From assembly GCF_000744705.1 (NCBI RefSeq), contig NZ_JQML01000001.1:9186017-9250016 (forward strand): a stretch of 64,000 nt of DNA, read 5' to 3'. The position numbers and the translations under genes were made by a program. The notes under the pieces were generated by a model. The model saw only the letters and a list, made by a program, of their open reading frames with translations. It had not been told where the DNA came from and did no database searches. Origin of the DNA: Streptacidiphilus albus JL83 (lineage in GTDB: Bacteria; Actinomycetota; Actinomycetes; Streptomycetales; Streptomycetaceae). This document shows, piece by piece, positions 49,507-57,438 of this stretch (position 1 is its first letter; every line of letters begins with the position of its first letter).

Positions 49507-50095
49507 CACGCGCGGCAGGGTCCTCGACGCGGCTGTGGCCTGCCTGGTCGAACACGGCTACCGCGGCACCACCGCACGGGCGATAGCGCAGACCGGCGGC
49601 TTCGCCCCGGGGGTGATCTACTACCACTTCAGCGACCTGGACGACCTGCTGGTGGCCGCGCTCGCACACACCTGTGAGGCCCGCGCCACCCGGTACCGAA
49701 CGGTGCTCGCGGGGGTGGACCGAGCCGTGCCGGCGGTGGACCTGCTCCGCGGCCTCTACCAGGAGGACTCGGACAGCGGCCACAACGCCGCCGTTCAGGA
49801 GCTGTACGCCGGTGCCCGGCCGGGCACCCCGCTGGCCGCCCGGCTCGCCCTGGAGACCCGGCGACGGGAGCAGCTCGCGGAGGAACTGCTGGTCGTCCTG
49901 CTGCGCGGCAAGCCACTGGCGTCCGCGGTGCGGGGCCCCGTGCTGGCCGGCGCCGCGGTCGCCTTCTACCTGGGCACCGAGACCCTGGCCCATCTGGATT
50001 CCGACACCTCACGCGTGACCCAGTTCTTCGACCAGGCCGCCCGCCTCGCCGTGCTCTTCGACCGGATCCCGCGACTGCGCAGCCGCGCGCCGTAG
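49499..50095 (+). CDS. TetR-family regulator
   Basis: 198 residues. DNA-binding domain at 1-50 (RGRVLDAAVACLVEHGYRGTTARAIAQTGGFAPGVIYYHFSDLDDLL). TTG at 49499 gives the family N-terminus and no ATG or GTG is available, so this is a likely TTG start; it lies inside the last codons of the CrtI-like relic. Its former partner may have been that oxidoreductase. Present target unknown. Confidence 0.85.
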   Translation: MSDTRGRVLDAAVACLVEHGYRGTTARAIAQTGGFAPGVIYYHFSDLDDLLVAALAHTCEARATRYRTVLAGVDRAVPAVDLLRGLYQEDSDSGHNAAVQELYAGARPGTPLAARLALETRRREQLAEELLVVLLRGKPLASAVRGPVLAGAAVAFYLGTETLAHLDSDTSRVTQFFDQAARLAVLFDRIPRLRSRAP

Positions 50096-50134
50096 CCGGC
50101 TCCGCAGACCTGGCCCGCAGTACACGTACCGGGG

Positions 50135-50362
50135 TCAGCCTGCTTCCCACGTGTGCGGGCCTCCGCCGATCCACTGCACGCTGCCGTCGGCCTCCAGGTC
50201 GAGGTCTTCCAGGCCGGCGCGGCGACAGAACTCGGCGACATCCCGCAGCGAGTGCGCCTTGCCGACCTGGGCGCCCAGGATGTCCACGCGGCGGAACGGC
50301 GGCGTGGTGTCGACGACGGGGTGCACGACGACATGCGCGTGATGGTGCTGCGACTCGCTCAT
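50135..50362 (-). CDS. Small conserved actinobacterial protein
   Basis: 75 residues, begins MSESQHHHAHVVVH, then VDILGAQVGKAHSLRDVAEFCRRAGLEDLDLE and VQWIGGGPHTWE. Proteins of this layout (His-rich start, GxxHSxxDVxxFxxRAGL, WxGGGPxxW end) occur widely in streptomycetes without known function. The His-rich start could bind metal. Monocistronic, convergent with the TetR gene. Confidence 0.7.
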   Translation of the reverse strand: MSESQHHHAHVVVHPVVDTTPPFRRVDILGAQVGKAHSLRDVAEFCRRAGLEDLDLEADGSVQWIGGGPHTWEAG

Positions 50363-50466
50363 GGTTCCAGAGTGGCGGTTCTGGCGCAGCTCGGCATCCC
50401 GGGGCCGAGTCGCAGCGCGGCGGTGGCTGCCGTCAACCCTGCTCATCGGCCGTTGGTGGGTGGTGG

Positions 50467-51480
50467 TCAGGCGAGTTGGTTGACCAGGGCGGTGAAGAGG
50501 TCGGGGTGGCGGGCTGCCGCCGGGACGATGCGAGGTGCCAGGCGCGGTCGGTGGCGGGCCCACAACAGGGTCCCGGTGAGCAGGCGGTGGCGTCGCGAGA
50601 CCCGGCGCCACGCCTGTTCGTAGGCCTGCGGTCGGTCGGTGCGGACGCAGTGCACCAGCTCGGCGGCACAGGCCAGGGCCAGGGACACGCCTTCCCCGGT
50701 CAGTGCGTCGACGTAGCCGGCCGCGTCGCCGACCAGCAGCACCCGTCCGGCCGCACGGCGGTGGACGAGCTGGCGCAGGGGTCCGGCGCCCCGGACTGCC
50801 GTGGCCGGGGCCTGGGGCAGCCGGCGCGCCAGGGCCGGGAAGTGTGCGAGGTGCGTCTCGAAGGCGCCGCGCTCGGAGGTCAGGACCGCGACGCCGACCA
50901 GGAGGGGGGAGAGCGGAGTGACATAGGCCTCGGCCCGGGGCGACCAGTGCACCTCGACGCAGTCCGTCCATGGCTCCACCGCGAAGTGGCGGCGCAGCCC
51001 GTACCTCGGCGGCCTCGGGTCCGGCCGGTCCAGGGCGAGTTGGCGCCTGATCGGTGAGTGCAGGCCGTCGGCTGCGGCCAGGTAGCGTGCGGTGATCCCC
51101 GCTGCACGGACTCCGGAGCGGTCCTGCCGGACGGCGCCGGCCCGCAACGGGAGCACCGGGACGCCGAGCTCCGCGGCCCGGCGAGCCAGCGCGGCCTGCA
51201 GCTCGGTGCGCCGCACGCCCCGGCCCGGGTCGCCGTGGAACAGGGCCTCGGCGCTGTGGCGGTGGTCGAGGTAGCGGATGCCGCGGATGGGGTGTCCGTC
51301 GACCGTGACGCCGAGGTCGCCCAGGGCGTGCAGGGCGCCGGGCATGAGTCCTTCGCCGCAGGCCTTGTCGATGGGGGTGGGGCGGGGTTCGGCGACCACG
51401 ACGTCGAGTCCGGCGCGGGCGGCGTGGATGGCGGTGGCGAGTCCGGCGGGGCCGGCGCCGACGACCAGCAGGTCGATCAC
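50467..51480 (-). CDS. FAD-dependent oxidoreductase, geranylgeranyl-reductase/SrsC-like
   Basis: 337 residues. FAD motif LLVVGAGPAGLATAIHAA (about 4-21), the family's DKACGEGLMPGAL, and GRVLLVGDAAGYVDALTGEGVSLAL (about 270). The fold covers geranylgeranyl reductases and aromatic hydroxylases. GTG 51480 overlaps the stop of the methyltransferase gene (GTGA). Third gene after the type III PKS and methyltransferase; the order matches srsABC of Streptomyces griseus, where SrsC is a flavoprotein hydroxylase that oxidises phenolic lipids to quinones. It likely hydroxylates the PKS product. Confidence 0.85.
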   Translation of the reverse strand: MIDLLVVGAGPAGLATAIHAARAGLDVVVAEPRPTPIDKACGEGLMPGALHALGDLGVTVDGHPIRGIRYLDHRHSAEALFHGDPGRGVRRTELQAALARRAAELGVPVLPLRAGAVRQDRSGVRAAGITARYLAAADGLHSPIRRQLALDRPDPRPPRYGLRRHFAVEPWTDCVEVHWSPRAEAYVTPLSPLLVGVAVLTSERGAFETHLAHFPALARRLPQAPATAVRGAGPLRQLVHRRAAGRVLLVGDAAGYVDALTGEGVSLALACAAELVHCVRTDRPQAYEQAWRRVSRRHRLLTGTLLWARHRPRLAPRIVPAAARHPDLFTALVNQLA

Positions 51481-52031
51481 GGTGCGGCCGGGGCGGGCAC
51501 CTGGGCGGGAGGCGGGGCCGAACCGGCGAGGGCCGCGTTCTCGCAGCGCAGGCGGGTTGCGAGCAGGGGCAGGTTGAGGAGGGTGAAGCCGGTGGCGGTG
51601 AGCCAGTTGGAGTGCACCAGCGGGAGGGCGGCTCCCTCGACGACCACGGCGAGGTAGTTGGGGTGGCGCAGCCAGCGGTAGGGGCCGCCGGTGACCAGGG
51701 GCAGTGCGGGTACGACGATGACCCGGGTGTTCCAGCGCGGTCCGAGGGCGGCGATGCACCACCAGCGCAGGGCCTGGGCGGCCAGGACCAGGGCCAGCAT
51801 GGGCAGGCCGAGCGCGGGCAGGAAGGGCCGGTGCCCCAGACGGGTCTCCAGCAGGCAGCCGGCGAGCAGGGCGGTGTGCAGGGCGACCATGACCGGGTAG
51901 TGGCCGCGTCCGTGCTCCACCGCGCCGTGACGGGCGCTCCAGGAGGCGTTGCGACGGGCGGTGCGCAGCTCGGCGAGGCGTTCGAGGGCGACCAGGAGTA
52001 CCAGGACGGTGTAGGCGTTCAGGGCAGGCAT
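51477..52031 (-). CDS. Isoprenylcysteine-carboxyl-methyltransferase-family (ICMT) protein
   Basis: 184 residues with about five hydrophobic segments and the ICMT C-terminal site: RWNTRVIVVPALPLVTGGPYRWLRHPNYLAVVVEGAALPL (Pro-Tyr-x-x-x-Arg-His-Pro-x-Tyr). ICMT relatives coupled to type III PKS genes (BpsB of Bacillus subtilis is one) O-methylate alkylpyrones or phenolic lipids in the membrane. It begins 7 nt after the PKS gene and overlaps the flavoprotein gene by 4 bp. Likely O-methylates the polyketide. Confidence 0.87.
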   Translation of the reverse strand: MPALNAYTVLVLLVALERLAELRTARRNASWSARHGAVEHGRGHYPVMVALHTALLAGCLLETRLGHRPFLPALGLPMLALVLAAQALRWWCIAALGPRWNTRVIVVPALPLVTGGPYRWLRHPNYLAVVVEGAALPLVHSNWLTATGFTLLNLPLLATRLRCENAALAGSAPPPAQVPAPAAP

Positions 52032-52038
52032 GGGGCGG

Positions 52039-53103
52039 CTACCAGTGGAGGAGGACGAGTTCGGTGCTGAATCCGGGCCCCATCGCCAGCAGCAGGCCCG
52101 GTGTGCCCGCCGGTGGCGGGCGCAGCGCGAGGGTGTCGCGCAGCACGTGCAGGACGGCGGCCGAGGACAGGTTGCCGACCTCGGCCAGGGAGCGCCAGGT
52201 CAGTTCCAGGGCGCGGGCCGGGAGCGCCAGCGCCTCGCGTACGGCGTCCAGCACTCTGGGGCCTCCGGGATGGCAGACCCAGGCGGTGACGTCCTCGGTC
52301 TTCAGGTCGTGGTCGTCGAGGAACGCGCGCACCTCCTCGCCGAGGTGACTGCGGACCAGGTCCGGCAGGTCGGCGCCCAGCACGATCCGGAAGCCGCTGT
52401 CGCAGACGTCCCAGCCCAGCATGCGCTCGGTGCCCGGGTAGAGGTGGCTCCGGGTGGCGACCACCGTCGGTGCGGGGCAGGGCCGGGTGTGCACCCGGTC
52501 CTCGCCGATGGCCAGTAGCGCGGCGGCGCCGTCCCCGAAGAGCGCGCCCGCGACGAGGTTCTGCGCCGAGGCGTCGGCGCGCTGCAGCGTCAGGGAGCAC
52601 AGTTCGACGGAGAGCAGCAGCGCCACCTGGTCGGGCCGGCCCAGGAGGTGGTCGTGGAGCCTGGCGATCCCCGCGGCGCCGCCGACGCAGCCGAGCCCGA
52701 AGCTGGGGACCCGCTTCACGTCCGGCCGCAGTCCCAGGCGTCCGGCCAGCCGGGCCTCGATCGACGGCGCGGCGATACCGGTGACCGACGTGGAGAAGAC
52801 CAGGTCGATGTCCTCGGGACGCAGCGCCGCCTGCTCCAGCGCACCGCGCACGGCCTGTTCCCCGAGGTCGAGGGCGACTTCGAGGAAGGCGTCGTTGGCC
52901 GCGCCGAAGCCGCCCAGGGCGGCGTACCGCTCCAGCGGCAGCGCCAGGTGGCGGCTGCGGACGGTGGAGGTCGCGTGCAGACGCTCCAGTACGCCCCGGT
53001 CACTGCCCGGCGGCAGGCACATGTCGGCGAAGGCCTCGGTGATGTCGCTCTGCTCGTAGCGGTGCTCGGGTAGCACCCCATGAACGGCGACGATTCGCGT
53101 CAT
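52039..53103 (-). CDS. Type III polyketide synthase
   Basis: 354 residues. Full thiolase-fold chalcone-synthase-like enzyme with the triad Cys139 (FGLGCVGG), His278 (CHPGG) and Asn311 (VGNLSSA), and the final GPGFSTELVLL loop. Such enzymes extend a starter acyl-CoA with malonyl or methylmalonyl-CoA to alkylresorcinols or alkylpyrones. First gene of a tight operon with ICMT and FAD enzymes, an SrsABC-type phenolic-lipid set; divergent from a UbiA prenyltransferase, which might prenylate the product. Confidence 0.93.
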   Translation of the reverse strand: MTRIVAVHGVLPEHRYEQSDITEAFADMCLPPGSDRGVLERLHATSTVRSRHLALPLERYAALGGFGAANDAFLEVALDLGEQAVRGALEQAALRPEDIDLVFSTSVTGIAAPSIEARLAGRLGLRPDVKRVPSFGLGCVGGAAGIARLHDHLLGRPDQVALLLSVELCSLTLQRADASAQNLVAGALFGDGAAALLAIGEDRVHTRPCPAPTVVATRSHLYPGTERMLGWDVCDSGFRIVLGADLPDLVRSHLGEEVRAFLDDHDLKTEDVTAWVCHPGGPRVLDAVREALALPARALELTWRSLAEVGNLSSAAVLHVLRDTLALRPPPAGTPGLLLAMGPGFSTELVLLHW

Positions 53104-53126
53104 AACGCCAGTATAGGGAGAAACTG

Positions 53127-53142
53127 ATTGATAGTCATCAAT
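53127..53142. promoter_or_regulatory. Candidate operator between PKS and UbiA genes
   Basis: ATTGAT-AGTC-ATCAAT, a perfect palindrome in the 77-bp, unusually AT-rich gap between the divergent PKS and prenyltransferase starts. A single regulator could thus control both. Confidence 0.6.
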
Positions 53143-53180
53143 AGGGCATCTTTGGCATTTCCGGGACGTAGCATCGTGGC

Positions 53181-54065
53181 GTGCTCAGCAATCCCGTCGA
53201 TGGGACCGCGAAGGGTCCAGCGGTCCGGCCGCCCGTCTCCGCTCCCGTGCTCGGGCTGCTGCGGGCCGCCCACCCCGCACCGGCCGGCGCCGTCACCGCC
53301 CTGGTCACCGCGCTGGCTGCGGCATCGGGTCGCGATGCGTACGGATGCCTGCTGGTGGCCCTGGCTGTGCTCACCGGTCAGCTCTCCGTCGGCTGGAGCA
53401 ACGACCGTATCGACCTGCGGCGCGATCTGGCCGCGGAGCGCTGCGACAAGCCGCTGGTGACCGGTGCGGTCCAGGCGCGCGCGGTGGGGACCGCCGCCGG
53501 CTGCGCCCTGCTGCTGTGCGTTCCGCTGTCCCTGGCCAACGGCCTCCTCGCGGGATCGGCCCAGCTGATCGGGGTCGCCGCCGCCTGGGCCTACAACCTC
53601 GGCGTCAAGGCGACGCTCCTGTCGTGGCTGCCCTACGCCCTGGGCTTCGGCCTGCTCGCCGCCTTCGTCACCCTCGGCCTCCCCGGCCACCCCTGGCCCC
53701 CACCGTGGCTCGTGGCCGCGGGTGCCCTGCTCGGCGTGGGAGCCCACTTCACCAACGTCCTCCCCGACATCGACGCGGACCTCGCCGCGGGCATCCGCGG
53801 CCTGCCCCAGCGCCTGGGCCGGCAGCGCTCCCGCTCAGTGGCCGCCCTGATCCTGTTGGGGGCCTCCGTCGTCCTGGTCCTGGGCCCTGCCGGCCCGCCC
53901 GGCCCCGCCGGGTGGCTCGGCCTCGCCATCACCGGAGCTCTGGCCCTGGCCACCGCCCTCCCGCTGGGCACCGACCCCCGCAGCCGTCTCCCCTTCCTGG
54001 CCACCCTCGCCCTGGCCGCCGTCGACGTCACCCTGCTCCTGCTGCGCGGCAGCAGCCTGGCGTGA
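53181..54065 (+). CDS. UbiA-family prenyltransferase
   Basis: 294 residues, about eight hydrophobic segments. Two Asp-rich Mg2+ sites of the family: NDRIDLRRD (about 75-83) and LPDIDADLAAG (about 195-205). UbiA enzymes transfer isoprenyl chains to aromatic or other acceptors in the membrane. GTG 53181. Sharing a 77-bp promoter region with the type III PKS operon suggests that the polyketide phenol is its acceptor; alternatively it belongs to the tail of another lipid pathway. Substrate chain length cannot be told. Confidence 0.88.
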   Translation: MLSNPVDGTAKGPAVRPPVSAPVLGLLRAAHPAPAGAVTALVTALAAASGRDAYGCLLVALAVLTGQLSVGWSNDRIDLRRDLAAERCDKPLVTGAVQARAVGTAAGCALLLCVPLSLANGLLAGSAQLIGVAAAWAYNLGVKATLLSWLPYALGFGLLAAFVTLGLPGHPWPPPWLVAAGALLGVGAHFTNVLPDIDADLAAGIRGLPQRLGRQRSRSVAALILLGASVVLVLGPAGPPGPAGWLGLAITGALALATALPLGTDPRSRLPFLATLALAAVDVTLLLLRGSSLA

Positions 54066-54105
54066 CTCCGGTGGGGGAGGGGGGTGATCGCCCCGGCATG
54101 GAAAC

Positions 54106-54123
54106 AAGCAATGATGATTGCTT
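54106..54123. promoter_or_regulatory. Candidate operator of the Atu-type operon
   Basis: AAGCAAT-GATG-ATTGCTT, a perfect 7-bp-arm palindrome 28 bp before the AtuA-like ATG. Its form suits a TetR repressor; the TetR gene at the far end of the operon is the natural candidate. Confidence 0.65.
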
Positions 54124-54151
54124 TTTTCCTGGCCCGGTGGGACCGTTGCGC

Positions 54152-55843
54152 ATGACCGATCCCGCAGTCCGGGAGCCGCTTCGCATCGGCAATGCCTCGG
54201 GCTTCTACGGCGACCGCTTCGCCGCGATGCACGAGATGCTGTCCGGTGGCGAGTTGGACGTCCTGACCGGCGACTACCTGGCCGAGCTGACCATGCTCAT
54301 CCTGGGGCGCGACCGGCTCAAGAACGCCGACGGCGGCTACGCCAGGACCTTCCTGCGCCAGTTGGAGACCACCCTGGGCACCGCGCTCGACCGGGGGGTG
54401 AAGATCGTCACCAATGCCGGTGGGCTCAACCCGCACGGCCTGTCGCTCGCCATCGGTGAGCTGGCGCGGCGGCTCGGGCTGGACGCCGAGGTGGCCCATG
54501 TCTCGGGCGACGACCTGCTCCCGCGCGCCGAGGAGCTGCGGCTGGGGAGCCCGGTGACGGCCAATGCCTACCTCGGCGCCTGGGGCATCGTCGAATGCCT
54601 GAACAGCGGCGCCGACGTGGTGGTCACCGGTCGGGTCACCGATGCCTCGCTGGTGGTGGGGCCGGCCGCGGCCCACTTCGGCTGGGGGCGGGCGGACCAT
54701 GACGCGCTGGCCGGGGCCGTGGTGGCCGGGCACGTGCTCGAATGCGGCACGCAGGCCACCGGCGGCAACTACTCCTTCTTCACCGAGATCGCCGATCTCC
54801 GCCATCCGGGCTTTCCGCTGGCGGAGGTGCACGCGGACGGCAGCAGTGTGATCACCAAGCACCCGGGTACCGGTGGCGCGGTCTCGCTGGGCACCGTCAC
54901 CGCGCAGCTGCTCTACGAGATCGGCGGTCCCCGCTACGCGGGCCCCGACGTCACCGCCCGCTTCGACACCGTCTCGCTGGCCGAGGCGGGGCCCGACCGG
55001 GTGCGGATCAGCGGGGTGCGCGGCGAGGCGCCGCCGCCGGTGCTCAAGGTCGGCTGCACCAGCTTCGGCGGCTACCGCAACCAGGTGGAGTTCGTGCTGA
55101 CCGGCCTGGAGATCGAGGCCAAGGCGGAGCTGGTACAGCGTCAACTCGGCTACCCCGACGCCGAATGGACTCTGGCCAGGACCGACCACCGGGACGCCGG
55201 CAGCGAGGAGGAGGCCAGCGCCCTGCTGCGGTGCGTGGTGCGGGGCGAGGACCCCAAGGCCGTCGGCCGCGCCTTCAGCGGCGCGGCGATCGAGCTGGCC
55301 CTGGCCGGCTACCCCGGCTTCCATGTCACCGCACCTCCTGGCGAGGCCGCCCCCTACGGCGTGTTCGAGGCCGCCTTCGTGGACGCCCACCTGGTCGAGC
55401 ACATCGCGGTGACGGCCGACGGCAGGCGCTGCGCCGTCGCGCCGCCGCCCGGGACCCTGGCCCTGGCGGAGCTCGGTGACCCGCAGCTGCCGGAGGCGCT
55501 GCCGCCGGGGCCGTGCCGCCGGGCGCCGCTCGGCGCCGTCGCCGGGGCCCGCAGCGGGGACAAGGGCGGCTCGGCCAATGTCGGCGTCTGGGTCCGCAGC
55601 GACGAGGCCTGGCGCTGGCTGGCACACGCGCTCACCGTCGACGAGTTCCGTCGGCTGCTGCCCGAGACGGCCGAACTGCCGGTCACCCGGCACCTGCTGC
55701 CCAACCTGCGGGCGGTGAACTTCGTGGTGGACGGCCTGCTCGGCGCGGGCGTCGCCGCCCACGTCCGCTTCGACCCGCAGGCGAAGGCGGTCGGCGAGTG
55801 GCTGCGCTCGCGGTACGTCGACATTCCGGAGGCCCTGCTGTGA
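54152..55843 (+). CDS. AtuA-like acyclic-terpene-utilisation protein (DUF1446)
   Basis: 563 residues. DUF1446/AtuA domain (about 10-450: RIGNASGFYGDRFAAMHEML, VTNAGGLNPHGL, GADVVVTGRVTDASL, GHVLECGTQATGGNY) and an AtuA-like C-terminal domain (about 465-560, APLGAVAGARSGDKGGSANVGVWVRS). In Pseudomonas, AtuA is required for growth on citronellol or geraniol, precise reaction unknown. ATG 54152 was preferred; an ATG at 54098 would place the operator inside the coding region. The stop overlaps the carboxyltransferase start (GTGA). Confidence 0.88.
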   Translation: MTDPAVREPLRIGNASGFYGDRFAAMHEMLSGGELDVLTGDYLAELTMLILGRDRLKNADGGYARTFLRQLETTLGTALDRGVKIVTNAGGLNPHGLSLAIGELARRLGLDAEVAHVSGDDLLPRAEELRLGSPVTANAYLGAWGIVECLNSGADVVVTGRVTDASLVVGPAAAHFGWGRADHDALAGAVVAGHVLECGTQATGGNYSFFTEIADLRHPGFPLAEVHADGSSVITKHPGTGGAVSLGTVTAQLLYEIGGPRYAGPDVTARFDTVSLAEAGPDRVRISGVRGEAPPPVLKVGCTSFGGYRNQVEFVLTGLEIEAKAELVQRQLGYPDAEWTLARTDHRDAGSEEEASALLRCVVRGEDPKAVGRAFSGAAIELALAGYPGFHVTAPPGEAAPYGVFEAAFVDAHLVEHIAVTADGRRCAVAPPPGTLALAELGDPQLPEALPPGPCRRAPLGAVAGARSGDKGGSANVGVWVRSDEAWRWLAHALTVDEFRRLLPETAELPVTRHLLPNLRAVNFVVDGLLGAGVAAHVRFDPQAKAVGEWLRSRYVDIPEALL

Positions 55844-57438
55844 CCGTACTGCGCTCCACGCTCGACACCGCCGCCCCCGAGTACGCCGACAACCGGCGCG
55901 CCACCCTCGCCAAACTGGCCGAGGTGGAGGCCGAGCACGCCCGGGCGCTGGGCGGTGGCGGCGCCAAGTACCGTGAGCGGCACCACAAGCGCGGCAAGCT
56001 GCTGCCCCGGGAGCGGATCGAGCTGCTGCTGGACCCGGATTCGCCGTTCCTGGAGCTCTCCACGCTCGCCGCCTGGGGCAGCGCCTTCCCGGTGGGGGCG
56101 GGCCTGGTCACCGGCATCGGCGTGGTCGAGGGAGTCGAATGCCTGATCTCGGCCAACGACCCGACCGTGCGCGGCGGGGCGAGCAACCCCTGGACCCTGC
56201 AGAAGGCCTTCAGAGCGGCCGAGATCGCGGCCGAGAACCGGCTGCCGACGATCAGTCTGGTCGAGTCCGCCGGGGCGGACCTGCCCACCCAGAAGGAGAT
56301 CTTCGTACCCGGCGGCCGGATGTTCCGGGACCTGACCCGCGCCTCCGCCGCGGGCCTCCCCACCATCGCGCTGGTGTTCGGCAACTCGACGGCGGGCGGC
56401 GCCTACATCCCGGGCATGTCGGACCACGTGGTGATGGTCAAGGAGCGGGCCAAGGTGTTCCTGGCCGGCCCGCCGCTGGTGAAGATGGCGACGGGCGAGG
56501 TGACCGACGACGAGTCGCTCGGCGGCGCCGAGATGCACGCCAGGACCTCGGGCCTGGCCGACCACCTGGCCGTGGACGAGCTGGACGCGCTGCGCATCGG
56601 CCGCAGCATCGTCGCCCGGCTGAACTGGCGCAAGGCGGGTCCCGCTCCCTGCGCCCGGGTGCTGCCGCCGCGTCACGACGAGGAGGAGCTGGCGGGGATC
56701 GTGCCGACCGACCTCAAGCAGCCGTTCGATCCGCGCGAGGTCATCGCCAGGATCGTCGACGACTCCGACTTCGACGAGTTCAAGCCGCTCTACGGCTCCA
56801 GCCTGGTCACCGGCTGGGCCCGGTTGCACGGCTTCCCGGTCGGCGTCCTGGCCAACGCCCGCGGGGTGCTGTTCAGTCAGGAGGCGCAGAAGGCCACGCA
56901 GTTCATCCAGCTGGCCAACCAGTCCGACACGCCGCTGGTCTTCCTGCAGAACACCACCGGCTACATGGTGGGCAAGGAGTACGAGCAGGGCGGCATCATC
57001 AAGCACGGCGCGATGATGATCAACGCGGTCTCCAACTCCAAGGTCCCGCATCTGACCGTGGTGATGGGAGCCTCCTACGGCGCCGGGAACTACGGCATGT
57101 GCGGGCGGGCCTACGGCCCGCGCTTCCTGTTCAGCTGGCCGGGCGCCAAGTCCGCGGTGATGGGCCCGGCGCAGCTGTCCGGCGTCATCTCGATCGTCGC
57201 CCGGCAGGCCGCCCAGGCGCGAGGGGAGGCCTACGACGAGGCGGGCGACGCACTGATGCGGGCCCGGATCGAGGAGCAGATCGAGAGCGAGTCGCTGGCG
57301 TTGGCGATGTCCGGGCGGCTCTACGACGACGGTGTCATCGACCCGCGCGACACCCGCACGGTGCTCGGCCTGGCCCTGTCCGCCGTCCACTCCGCGCCCG
57401 TGCAGGGCGCCACCGGATTCGGGGTGTTCCGTACATGA
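55840..57438 (+). CDS. Acyl-CoA carboxylase beta subunit (carboxyltransferase)
   Basis: 532 residues. Two crotonase-like halves (about 25-280, 290-520) with [72 protein letters not shown]-like segment and [16 protein letters not shown]. Full length for methylcrotonyl/geranyl-CoA-type (MccB/AtuC) subunits rather than propionyl-CoA AccB. It takes CO2 from carboxybiotin and adds it to a beta-methyl-enoyl-CoA. GTGA overlaps at both ends, so it is translationally coupled to AtuA and to the alpha subunit. Confidence 0.93.
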   Translation: [532 protein letters not shown]

